From Polyangium mundeleinium (lineage in GTDB: Bacteria; Myxococcota_A; Polyangia; Polyangiales; Polyangiaceae), in contig NZ_JAQNDO010000001.1 of assembly GCF_028369105.1 (NCBI RefSeq), forward strand, positions 2,287,711-2,351,710: a stretch of 64,000 bases of DNA, read 5' to 3'. Made by a program: the position numbers and the translations under genes. The notes under the pieces were generated by a model, which was not told where the DNA came from, did not search any database, and was given only the letters and a program-made list of their open reading frames with translations. Below, one piece after another: positions 1-6,347 of this stretch; positions within the stretch are counted from its first letter, which is position 1; each line of letters opens with the position of its first letter.

Positions 1-849
1 GCCGACTTTGGCAAAGCGCCGCGGGATCTCTCGGTCATCGCGGGCCCGGGCGCGCTCCGGCCGCCGCGCCAGCCGGGCGAGCGCACCGTGCTCGTCGTCG
101 ACGACGAGGTCGAGATCCGCAACATCCTCCGCCTCGTCCTCGAACAACGCGGCTACCGTGTCCTCGAAGCCGACCGCGGCGAGGCGGCGCTGCGCATCCT
201 CAAGGAGGACGTGCCGGACGCGATCGTCCTCGACGCGATGCTCCCGGGCGAGCTGCACGGGTTCGACATCGCGCGTCAGCTCAAGGGATCGGAGCGGTAC
301 GGGCACATCCCGATCGTGATCGTCTCGGCGGTCTACCGGGGCTGGCGGTTCGCGGAGGACCTCAAGGCGAGTTACAAGGTCGACGCGTACGTCGAAAAAC
401 CGTTCCGGGTGACGGACGTGATCGAGGCGCTCGAGCGCGCGATCGAGCAGGCGCAGGGCAAGGCGGCGCCGGTCGATCCGGAGCGGATCTCGGCGGAGGC
501 CGAGAAAAAACTCGCGGCGGGGATCGCGTCCTACCAGGCCGGCAAGTTCGACGAGGCGATCGGGTTTCTCCGCGAGGGGACGAAGATCGATCCGCTCGCG
601 TATCGCCTGCACTTCCACCTCGGGCTCTTGCTCGGCAAGCGGGGCCAGATTTACGACGCGATCAGCGAGCTCGAAACGGCGCTGCGCATCAACGACCGGC
701 ACTTCCCGGCCTTGAAGAACCTCGCGGTCCTCTACCAGAAGGCCGGCTTCCGCAACAAAGCCGTCGAGGTATGGGAGCGCGCGCTCCGGGCCGCGCCGGA
801 CGAACCGACGCGCCAATCCATCAAGGAGATCCTGGTCGGCCTGCTCTAG
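1..849 (+). CDS. Response regulator receiver domain with C-terminal TPR repeats (5' end outside window)
   Basis: The reading frame is open from the first base, so the true start probably lies upstream. An internal GTG at 88 is a possible start that would leave only the receiver domain and what follows. Numbering from that GTG, the receiver has the acidic pair D5-D6, phospho-acceptor D49 (in VLDAML) and the conserved K104 (in EKPF). After about residue 150 there are two to three TPR-like helical pairs. There is no DNA-binding output domain, so it probably signals by protein contact. Cognate kinase unknown; it may lie just upstream. The stop overlaps the end of the convergent gene by 4 bases. 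Confidence 0.85.
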   Translation, partial: ADFGKAPRDLSVIAGPGALRPPRQPGERTVLVVDDEVEIRNILRLVLEQRGYRVLEADRGEAALRILKEDVPDAIVLDAMLPGELHGFDIARQLKGSERYGHIPIVIVSAVYRGWRFAEDLKASYKVDAYVEKPFRVTDVIEALERAIEQAQGKAAPVDPERISAEAEKKLAAGIASYQAGKFDEAIGFLREGTKIDPLAYRLHFHLGLLLGKRGQIYDAISELETALRINDRHFPALKNLAVLYQKAGFRNKAVEVWERALRAAPDEPTRQSIKEILVGLL

Positions 850-1265
850 TCTTTGCGGCGCAGCTCGTCGATCCAGGCGCGGGCCGAGGCTTCGTCGGGG
901 AACGACTCGATCGGGATGCGGCCGATCTCCAGCCCGAGCAGCCGGGTGGCGCGCAGGATCATGTCGAAGACCGCGCGCTGGTAGAGGTTCGCGCCGAACA
1001 TCGCGGACGCACGCAGGGTGCCCGCCTGGAAGCTCTTGAAGCCTTGCACCGCCATCGAGGGCGCGTAGTTCGTCAGCTTCGTGAGGTCCGCGATGTAGTA
1101 GACGCCGTGCCCGACCTGCTTCGACGCCTTCTCCAGATAGGCGAGCCCCGCGCGCACGTCGTCCGCGGTGACGACGCCGGTGGGGCGGCAAAGGACGAGG
1201 TCCGGGGGCTCGAACCGGATGGGGTGGGGGCCCAGGGAGTCCCAACCGTCGCTCGGCGTTTGCAT
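846..1265 (-). CDS. STAS/SpoIIAA-like protein, copy B
   Basis: A 139-residue cytoplasmic protein without signal peptide or membrane segment. Its pattern (a PDLVLCRPTG strand near residue 25, YYIADLTKL near 57, and a C-terminal FPDEASARAWIDELRR helix) resembles the small STAS/SpoIIAA-like fold seen often in myxobacteria. The biochemical role is unknown. It is clearly homologous along its length to the next gene upstream (1278-1697), only 12 bases away, so the pair is a tandem duplication and probably one transcript. The ATG at 1265 aligns with the start of the paralog. The family call rests on pattern only. Confidence 0.7.
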   Translation of the reverse strand: MQTPSDGWDSLGPHPIRFEPPDLVLCRPTGVVTADDVRAGLAYLEKASKQVGHGVYYIADLTKLTNYAPSMAVQGFKSFQAGTLRASAMFGANLYQRAVFDMILRATRLLGLEIGRIPIESFPDEASARAWIDELRRKD

Positions 1266-1277
1266 GGGTGTGCTTTT

Positions 1278-1697
1278 CTAGCTTTGGCGGCGCAATTCGT
1301 CGATCCAGGCGCGGGCCGAGGCTTCGTCGGGGAACGTCTCGATCGGCAGGCGCATCATCGGGAGCCCGAGCCGACGCGCGGCCCGCAGGACCGCGCTGTT
1401 TTGCATGCGCTGCTGGAAGTTCGCCCCGAAGATCGCCGTGCCGCGCATGTACTGTGTCGGCCGCGAATTGAAGATCTGGAGCGACGTGGAGATCGCGTAC
1501 CCCGTGATCCTCGACGAATCCCCGAGATAAAAGATGCTGCGTCCGAGCTGGGCCGCGCGCTTCTCGCTGAAGTCCAGCACACCGCGTACGTCAGCGCCGG
1601 AAAGATATCCGTTGGGCCGGCAGAGGACGATGTCCGGGGGCTCGAACCGGATGGGGTGCGCCCCGATGTAGCTCCAATCGTCGCTCGGCGTGTCCAA
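1278..1697 (-). CDS. STAS/SpoIIAA-like protein, copy A
   Basis: Paralog of the 846-1265 protein: shared TPSDxW start, HPIRFEPPD, and an identical FPDEASARAWIDELRR tail, with divergence mainly in the middle. I place the start at the TTG at 1697. It aligns exactly with the ATG of the paralog and is preceded at a suitable distance by GGAGGAG. A longer version from a GTG at 1718 would add seven residues but places that GGAGGAG inside the coding region. First gene of a two-gene unit facing away from the zinc-ribbon gene at 1834. Function unknown; possibly anti-anti-sigma-like by fold. Confidence 0.72.
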   Translation of the reverse strand: MDTPSDDWSYIGAHPIRFEPPDIVLCRPNGYLSGADVRGVLDFSEKRAAQLGRSIFYLGDSSRITGYAISTSLQIFNSRPTQYMRGTAIFGANFQQRMQNSAVLRAARRLGLPMMRLPIETFPDEASARAWIDELRRQS

Positions 1698-1833
1698 CGG
1701 AGGCTCCTCCAGCTTCACAGATGAACGGACCCCCGCCTCGGTTCAATGTGGCCGCGCGCGGGTCGCAATGCTCCCGGAAGTTTCGTCACGCGGCCGAGTC
1801 GAGTAGAATCCCAGGCTTGCCGCGGCGGCGTTG

Positions 1834-3303
1834 ATGACTTCCACCTGCCTGAAGTGCAAATCTCCTCTCGGCTCCGGCGCGACCGGCCGGGTGACGTGTC
1901 CTTCCTGTGGGCACGTGAACGACGTCCGCCCAGCCCCGGGCCTGCCGCCGCGGCCCACCGGGATCGGCGCCGCGGCCGTCGGTCCTTCGGCGCCGAAGCC
2001 CCCCGCGCCGCGCCCGCTCGCGCCGCCGCGCGTGGGCAACGCCTTCGCGGCGCCCGCGAAGCCGACTCTGCCGGTGGGTAACGCCTCCACGGCGCCCGCG
2101 AGCCCGCCTCTGCCGGTGGGCAACGCCTTCGCGGCGCCCGCGAAGCCGCCTCTGCCGGTGGGGAACGCCTTCGCGGCGCCCGCGAGCCCGACTCTGCCGG
2201 TGGGGAACGCCTTCGCGGCGCCCGCGAGCCCACCTTTGCCGGTGGGCAACGCCTCCGCGGCGCCCGCGAGCCCGACTTTGCCGGTGGGCAACGCCTCCGC
2301 GGCGCCCGCGCAGCCGCCGCCTTTGCCGGTGGGCAACGCCTCCGCGGCGCCCGCGGAGACGTTTTCCACGGAAAACAACGCACCCGCGGCCGCTCCCGAC
2401 GCGCTCGACATCCTCGAAGACCCCTTCGCGATGCGCGACCCCTTCGCGGAGGCGCCCCTGGCCTCGCCCGGCGCGGCGACCACGAGCGACGCGGCCGCGA
2501 CCCTCGTCCGTCCGGCTCCCGCGCCGGCCCCGGAACCCGCGCCGGCCCCGCGCGCCCCGGCCACCTCGCTCGGCACCGTCGCCCCCGAGGTCCCGGACGA
2601 CATCGACGAGGACGCCCTCCTCGGCCGCCGCAAAAAAGGCTCCCTCCACCCCGCCGCCCTCGCGCTCATCGCCGCGGGCGCCGTTTTCGGGGGGGTCGCG
2701 GCCTTCCTCCTCCTCCGCCCAGCCCCGCCGGCCCCGCAGATCGTCTACGTCACCGCCTCCGCGAGCGCCGCCGCGGCCGCGCCTCCGCCCTCGGGCGGGC
2801 CCACGACCGAGGCCTCCGTCGCCGCCGGCGACCCGGCCGAGGCCCCCAAGACCGGCGCGTCGAACCGTCCGCTCGGCGGCCCCTGGCCCACGGCGGCCAA
2901 GACGGGGACGCCGGCCGCTGCCATCGATATGTCCGGCTTCCAGGGCCCGAACGTCACCGGCCCGACGAGCGGACCTGCGGGAGGCGCGCAGACCGCGGGC
3001 ACGGGGCAGCTCTCCACGGGCGAGATCAGCGGCGTCGTCGAGGCGAACCGGCCCCTCGTCAAGCGGCGCTGCTGGCAGCCGGCCCTCGACGCGACGAAGG
3101 GCATGGGCGGCTCGTCGGCGCGTGTCTCGGCCTCGATCGTCATCGCGCCCTCGGGGGCCGTGCAATCGGTGAGCGCGAGCGGGGCGGAAAAGGATTACCC
3201 GGGCTTGTCGAGCTGCATCGCGGCCCGCATCAAGGGGTGGAAATTCCCGGTCTCCGGGGGCTCGACCCCGGTGAACATCCCCTTCGTGTTCGCTGCGCAA
3301 TGA
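1834..3303 (+). CDS. Zinc-ribbon, repeat-linker, single-TM protein with AgmX/PglI-type C-terminal domain
   Basis: 489 residues from the ATG at 1834. The N-terminus has a CLKC...CPSC zinc ribbon (MJ0042-like). A linker of eight near-identical 14-residue repeats (core [11 protein letters not shown]) spans about residues 67-176. An acidic and Pro/Ala-rich stretch follows, then one transmembrane helix near residues 270-290 after a KKGS basic run, and finally a periplasmic domain with the [17 protein letters not shown] pattern typical of AgmX/PglI C-terminal domains (TonB-C-like). Known members relate to myxobacterial gliding or envelope energy transduction; the specific role here is inference. 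Other myxobacterial homologs also pair an N-terminal zinc ribbon with this domain. Confidence 0.8.
   Translation: MTSTCLKCKSPLGSGATGRVTCPSCGHVNDVRPAPGLPPRPTGIGAAAVGPSAPKPPAPRPLAPPRVGNAFAAPAKPTLPVGNASTAPASPPLPVGNAFAAPAKPPLPVGNAFAAPASPTLPVGNAFAAPASPPLPVGNASAAPASPTLPVGNASAAPAQPPPLPVGNASAAPAETFSTENNAPAAAPDALDILEDPFAMRDPFAEAPLASPGAATTSDAAATLVRPAPAPAPEPAPAPRAPATSLGTVAPEVPDDIDEDALLGRRKKGSLHPAALALIAAGAVFGGVAAFLLLRPAPPAPQIVYVTASASAAAAAPPPSGGPTTEASVAAGDPAEAPKTGASNRPLGGPWPTAAKTGTPAAAIDMSGFQGPNVTGPTSGPAGGAQTAGTGQLSTGEISGVVEANRPLVKRRCWQPALDATKGMGGSSARVSASIVIAPSGAVQSVSASGAEKDYPGLSSCIAARIKGWKFPVSGGSTPVNIPFVFAAQ
2032..2361 (+). repeat. Tandem 42-bp coding repeat, 8 copies
   Basis: Units begin with GTGGG(C/T)AACGCC at 2032, 2074, 2116, 2158, 2200, 2242, 2284 and 2329. 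The period is 42 bases, except the last interval of 45. Each encodes 14 residues of a Pro/Ala-rich linker. Copies differ mainly at a few codons (FAA/SAA/STA, AKP/ASP), consistent with expansion by slippage or unequal recombination. Confidence 0.95.
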
Positions 3304-3358
3304 ACGGCGCGCCCGAATCGCCTTTGATTTCCAGAGGAGAGGACGGTATCGAATCGCC

Positions 3359-3757
3359 ATGACCGAACGAAAGATCCGCATCCTCGTCGCCAAGCCCGGC
3401 CTCGATGGTCACGACCGCGGCGCCAAGGTCGTCGCGCGCGCGCTGCGAGACGCGGGGTTCGAGGTCATCTATACGGGCCTGCACCAGACGCCCGACATGA
3501 TCGCCAGCGCCGCCGTCCAGGAGGACGTGGACGCGGTGGGCCTGTCGATCATGTCCGGCGCCCACAACACGCTGTTCCCCGCCGTGATCCAGGCGCTCCG
3601 GGCGCGCGGCGCGGACGACATCGTGGTGTTCGGAGGCGGGATCATCCCGGACGACGACATCACCCGGCTGAAAGAGGCCGGCGTGAAGGGGGTCTTCACC
3701 CCCGGGACCCCGCTGAAGAGCATCATCGACTGGATCCACGACAACGTGGCCGCCTGA
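3359..3757 (+). CDS. Cobalamin (B12)-binding protein, methylmalonyl-CoA mutase C-terminal-like
   Basis: 132 residues, the size of a stand-alone B12-binding Rossmann domain. DGHDRG at residues 16-21 carries the histidine (H18) that supplies the lower axial ligand of the cobalt. The LSIMSGAH and VFGGGIIP motifs that hold the nucleotide tail are also present. The whole protein matches the C-terminal domain of acyl-CoA mutases; no catalytic TIM-barrel subunit is encoded beside it. It could be the small subunit of a split methylmalonyl/isobutyryl-CoA mutase or a B12-binding accessory protein. The ATG at 3359 follows AGAGGAGAGG. Confidence 0.9.
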   Translation: MTERKIRILVAKPGLDGHDRGAKVVARALRDAGFEVIYTGLHQTPDMIASAAVQEDVDAVGLSIMSGAHNTLFPAVIQALRARGADDIVVFGGGIIPDDDITRLKEAGVKGVFTPGTPLKSIIDWIHDNVAA

Positions 3758-3884
3758 GAGGGCCCCGGCCGGGACGCCCTCCCGGCCCCCCGCGCTCCTC
3801 GCGCTCCTCGCGCCCCCACTCCTCCCCACTCCGACCTTACCCACCCCGTCCCTCCCTCCTCCGCTCCGCGAAGAGGGAGGGAAG

Positions 3885-3916
3885 AAAGCGGCCTTGCCAA
3901 ACGGCGCCGCTTTTTT
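3885..3916 (+). terminator. Intrinsic terminator after the B12-binding gene
   Basis: AAAGCGGC at 3885-3892 pairs perfectly with GCCGCTTT at 3906-3913, and the run of six T's covers 3911-3916. Two GC-only hairpins lie upstream (3767-3787, 8-bp stem; 3850-3881, 9-bp stem). Confidence 0.7.
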
Positions 3917-4002
3917 GGCCATTTCCATCGTTATCGGCATACCTGCGCACTCGTGCAGAGGCGCATCGGTTCCGGATCATCCGCCATCCACCCAATCGGC
4001 GC

Positions 4003-4041
4003 TTGGGGGCTCCGCCTGGGCAAGCCGGGTTATGCCCCCAA
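4003..4041 (+). repeat. Dispersed 39-bp nested palindrome, copy A (intergenic)
   Basis: Outer stem TTGGGGGC (4003-4010) / GCCCCCAA (4034-4041), an inner imperfect stem CCTGG/CCGGG, followed by ACCCCC. Same architecture as the copies inside mraZ, rsmH, ftsL and ftsQ and at 30137 and 35282. Confidence 0.85.
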
Positions 4042-4204
4042 ACCCCCGGTGGTCACTCCTGAGTCCACCACCTCTTCCCACCGGAGCCTGGATCTCGCCT
4101 CCGGCGGGCCCGTTCGTCGCGTCGGGGTTGGTCCGGAAAGGTGGGAGAGGGGAGGATTCCTACCTTCCTTGGGATCCGCCAAACTCCACAAAAAATGCAA
4201 ACTG

Positions 4205-4233
4205 TTGACACCCAAGGGCCCTCTCCGTAGCGT
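4205..4233 (+). promoter_or_regulatory. Candidate sigma-70 promoter of the dcw operon
   Basis: TTGACA at 4205-4210 is a perfect -35 element. A 17-base spacer leads to TAGCGT at 4228-4233, a plausible -10. It is about 110 bases before mraZ. I did not identify a clear set of MraZ-box repeats (GTGGG-type) with regular spacing, although GTGGGG/GTGGGA words occur near 4250 and 4337. Confidence 0.55.
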
Positions 4234-4345
4234 GGCGGTGCCCCGTGGGGAAAAGTGGCAAAGATGCCCATGACCCGCCGGGTCCCTCCGGCGCGGGGAA
4301 AGCGCCTGGCTGGCAGGCACGAGCGGAGCCGACTCGGTGGGAACC

Positions 4346-4849
4346 ATGTTTCGCGGTCATTTCGAGCACGCGATCGACGCGAAAGGGCGGACCAGCCTGC
4401 CCGCGCGCTTTCGCGACGTGCTCGATGCCGCTTGGGGCTCCGGGTCGCCTGACGGCGCCCTGTGCCCCAAACCCCCGGCCCCCGCGAGCGAGGTCTGCTT
4501 GATCCTGACGCCCGCTCTCTTCGACCCCTGCCTGCACTGCTACCCCCTGCGCGCCTGGGAGGAGCTCGAAGCCAAGATCGCGGCGCTCCCCCAGTTCGAG
4601 CCGAACGTCGTCGCCTTCCGCCGGAAGTACCTGTCGGCCGCCGTCGAGTGCGAGCTCGACAAACAAGGCCGGATCCTCGTGCCGCCCTCGCTGCGCGAGC
4701 ACGCCGACCTGCACAAGGAAGTCCTGTGGGCCGGGATGGGCGCGACGGCCGAGCTCTGGTCGAAGGAGCGGTGGAAGGCCGCCCAGACGATGAGCGAGGC
4801 CGAGCTCGCGAGCTTCAAGGCCGCGATCGCGGAGCAGTTCCGCCTATGA
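4346..4849 (+). CDS. mraZ: Transcriptional regulator MraZ, with an inserted segment
   Basis: 167 residues against about 150 in E. coli. MraZ is a nucleoid-associated regulator of the dcw operon with two SpoVT/AbrB-like half domains. The first (MFRGHFEHAIDAKGR) and second (ECELDKQGRILVPPSLR) halves are both present. Between VLDA and EVCLILTP lies an extra segment of about 18 residues (WGSGSPDGALC and a Pro-rich tail), encoded by a copy of the dispersed palindrome. Start is the ATG at 4346, matching the family start MFRG; an in-frame GTG at 4337 is less likely. The stop overlaps the rsmH start (ATGA). Confidence 0.95.
   Translation: MFRGHFEHAIDAKGRTSLPARFRDVLDAAWGSGSPDGALCPKPPAPASEVCLILTPALFDPCLHCYPLRAWEELEAKIAALPQFEPNVVAFRRKYLSAAVECELDKQGRILVPPSLREHADLHKEVLWAGMGATAELWSKERWKAAQTMSEAELASFKAAIAEQFRL
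4432..4470 (+). repeat. Dispersed palindrome, copy B (inside mraZ)
   Basis: TTGGGGC (4432-4438) pairs with GCCCCAA (4464-4470). The inner arms GGGTCGCC and GGCGCCC pair with one bulge, and ACCCCC follows. It is read in frame as the MraZ insertion. Confidence 0.85.
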
Positions 4850-5919
4850 ACGTGGTGAACGTCGTGCCGATGCGAGACAAGGCCCCATCCCCCGAGCCGC
4901 ACAAGGCGCCCCACGTAACGGTCCTCCGCCGCGAGGTGGTCCAGGCGCTCGCACCCCACGCTGGCGGCCTCTACGTGGACGCGACCCTCGGCGCAGGCGG
5001 TCACGCCGAGGCGATCCTCGAAGCAGCCCCGGGCTGCCGGCTCATCGGGGTCGATCGTGACGAGACGGCCCTCGCGCTCGCCAAGGAGCGCCTCGCGGAG
5101 TGGGGGGTTCGGGGGCCTAGCTCGGCTTTGCCGAGCGGAGCCCCCGAGCGTTGGGGAGACGATCGGGTGACGCTCGTGCACGGGCGGTTCTCGGACGTCG
5201 AGGACCACCTCGCGAAGATGGGCGTGGGGCCGGTGGACGGGCTCGTCGCCGACGTGGGCGTGTCGTCGATGCAGATCGATGACGCGACGCGCGGCATGAG
5301 CTTCCGCGCCGAAGGTCCACTCGACATGCGGATGGATCCGTCGAGCGGCGAGACGGCGCTCGAGCTGATCGAGCGGCTCGACGACGACGAGCTGGCGAAC
5401 GTGATCTACCACTACGGCGAGGAACGAAGGTCCCGCCGGGTGGCGCGCTGCATCAAGCAAGCGCTGGCGAACGGGGAGCTCAAGACGACGCTGGATCTGC
5501 GTCGCGCCGTGGTGCGGGCCGTGGGGCCGTCGCGCGTGGGCGGGGTCGATCCGGCGACGCGGACGTTTCAGGCGTTGCGCGTCGCGGTGAACGGCGAGCT
5601 CGACGAGCTGGAAGCGCTGCTCCGCGCGGCGAGCCGCGTCGTGAAGATGGGCGGCATCGTGGCGGTGATCTCGTTCCACTCGCTGGAGGATCGGATCGTC
5701 AAGCACGCGCTGCGCGAGGCGAGCGTGTGGGAGCCGCTCTGGAAGAAGCCGCTCGTCGCGTCGGACGAGGAGGTCGCGGAGAACCCGCGCGCGAGGAGCG
5801 CGAAGCTCCGGGCGGCGCGGCGCGTCGCGCTCGCGGGGGATGAGGGCGGGCGGGGGTTCGGGGCGCAGAGCGCCGAAGGCGACTCGGAGCCCCGATCGTC
5901 AGAAGAGGTGTTCGCATGA
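4846..5919 (+). CDS. rsmH: 16S rRNA (cytosine-1402-N4)-methyltransferase RsmH
   Basis: 357 residues; methylates C1402 of 16S rRNA using S-adenosylmethionine. Family motifs: DATLGAGGHAEAIL, GVDRDETALALAKERL, DVGVSSMQID, RGMSFRAEGPLDMRMD, and ISFHSLEDRIVK near the C-terminus. Two extra segments are encoded by dispersed palindromes. One (RGPSSALPSGAPERWG) sits between LAEWG and DRVTLVHG in the SAM-domain loop; the other forms the C-terminal tail. The ATG at 4846 overlaps the mraZ stop; an upstream extension in frame would run through mraZ in another frame and is not credible. Confidence 0.95.
   Translation: MNVVNVVPMRDKAPSPEPHKAPHVTVLRREVVQALAPHAGGLYVDATLGAGGHAEAILEAAPGCRLIGVDRDETALALAKERLAEWGVRGPSSALPSGAPERWGDDRVTLVHGRFSDVEDHLAKMGVGPVDGLVADVGVSSMQIDDATRGMSFRAEGPLDMRMDPSSGETALELIERLDDDELANVIYHYGEERRSRRVARCIKQALANGELKTTLDLRRAVVRAVGPSRVGGVDPATRTFQALRVAVNGELDELEALLRAASRVVKMGGIVAVISFHSLEDRIVKHALREASVWEPLWKKPLVASDEEVAENPRARSAKLRAARRVALAGDEGGRGFGAQSAEGDSEPRSSEEVFA
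5109..5147 (-). repeat. Dispersed palindrome, copy C (inside rsmH)
   Basis: Outer stem TCGGGGGC (5109-5116) / GCCCCCGA (5140-5147). Perfect inner stem GCTCGGC (5120-5126) / GCCGAGC (5130-5136) with a TTT loop. Preceded by GGGGGGT, the reverse complement of the ACCCCC flank, so the orientation is reversed. Confidence 0.9.
5858..5895 (-). repeat. Dispersed palindrome, copy D (3' end of rsmH)
   Basis: TCGGGGC (5858-5864) pairs with GCCCCGA (5889-5895), with inner CGCC/GGCG around GAA, preceded by GGGGGT. Reverse orientation. It codes for most of the C-terminal tail of RsmH. Confidence 0.75.
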
Positions 5920-6347
5920 GCGAGCACATGAACGAGCGCATGAAGCAGCGGCCGTTCCTCGCGCTCTGGTCGCTCGCGGTGGTCGCGAGCGTGGCGGCGT
6001 TCGTCGTGCACCTCGGGCTCCGCGGGAGGATCGTGGACCTCGGCTACAAGCTCGGCCGCGCGCGCGCCGAGCAAGGGCGCCTGCGCGAGGTGAAGCGCGT
6101 GCTCTCGCTGGAGGCGGCGAGCTACGAGACCCCGCAGCGTGTCGAGATGGTCGCGCGGACGTTGCTCGGCATGACGCCGCCGCCGCCCGAGCGCGTCATC
6201 CCGGTGCGCTGGGTCGTGAAGATCCAGGACGAGCCTTCCACGGATGGGGCTCCGCCCGGCGAGCCGGGCTCTGCCCCCTCACCCCCGCCTGATCCGGCTG
6301 CACCGTCGGGTGCTGCTGGCTCTCCTGTGCCCGGAGGTTCTCCGTGA
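5916..6347 (+). CDS. ftsL: Cell division protein FtsL-like
   Basis: 143 residues. A short cytoplasmic N-terminus, one transmembrane helix about residues 14-35 (FLALWSLAVVASVAAFVVHL), then a helical, coiled-coil-like periplasmic stretch to about residue 90, as in FtsL of the FtsQLB complex. Position between rsmH and ftsI confirms the call better than sequence does. The last 35 residues are Pro/Gly/Ala-rich and partly encoded by a dispersed palindrome. Starts at ATGA overlapping rsmH; the stop overlaps the GTG of ftsI. Confidence 0.88.
   Translation: MSEHMNERMKQRPFLALWSLAVVASVAAFVVHLGLRGRIVDLGYKLGRARAEQGRLREVKRVLSLEAASYETPQRVEMVARTLLGMTPPPPERVIPVRWVVKIQDEPSTDGAPPGEPGSAPSPPPDPAAPSGAAGSPVPGGSP
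6246..6277 (+). repeat. Dispersed palindrome, copy E (3' end of ftsL)
   Basis: Perfect inner stem GCCCGGC (6254-6260) / GCCGGGC (6263-6269), with a shorter outer stem GGGGC (6246-6250) / GCCCC (6273-6277), followed by a C-rich ACCCCC flank. It is translated in the FtsL tail. Confidence 0.78.

Larger units (their letters stand above)
3758..4345. other. Intergenic region between the B12-binding gene and mraZ
   Basis: About 590 bases without a convincing gene. It contains three inverted repeats after the B12 gene (3767-3787, 3850-3881 and 3885-3916, the last with a T-run), one copy of the dispersed palindromic element (4003-4041), an A-rich stretch near 4190 and the mraZ promoter candidate. Confidence 0.8.

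Noticed and set aside
4337-4345. GTG start for mraZ three codons upstream
   Set aside because: Family proteins begin at MFRG; the upstream codons add no conserved residues.
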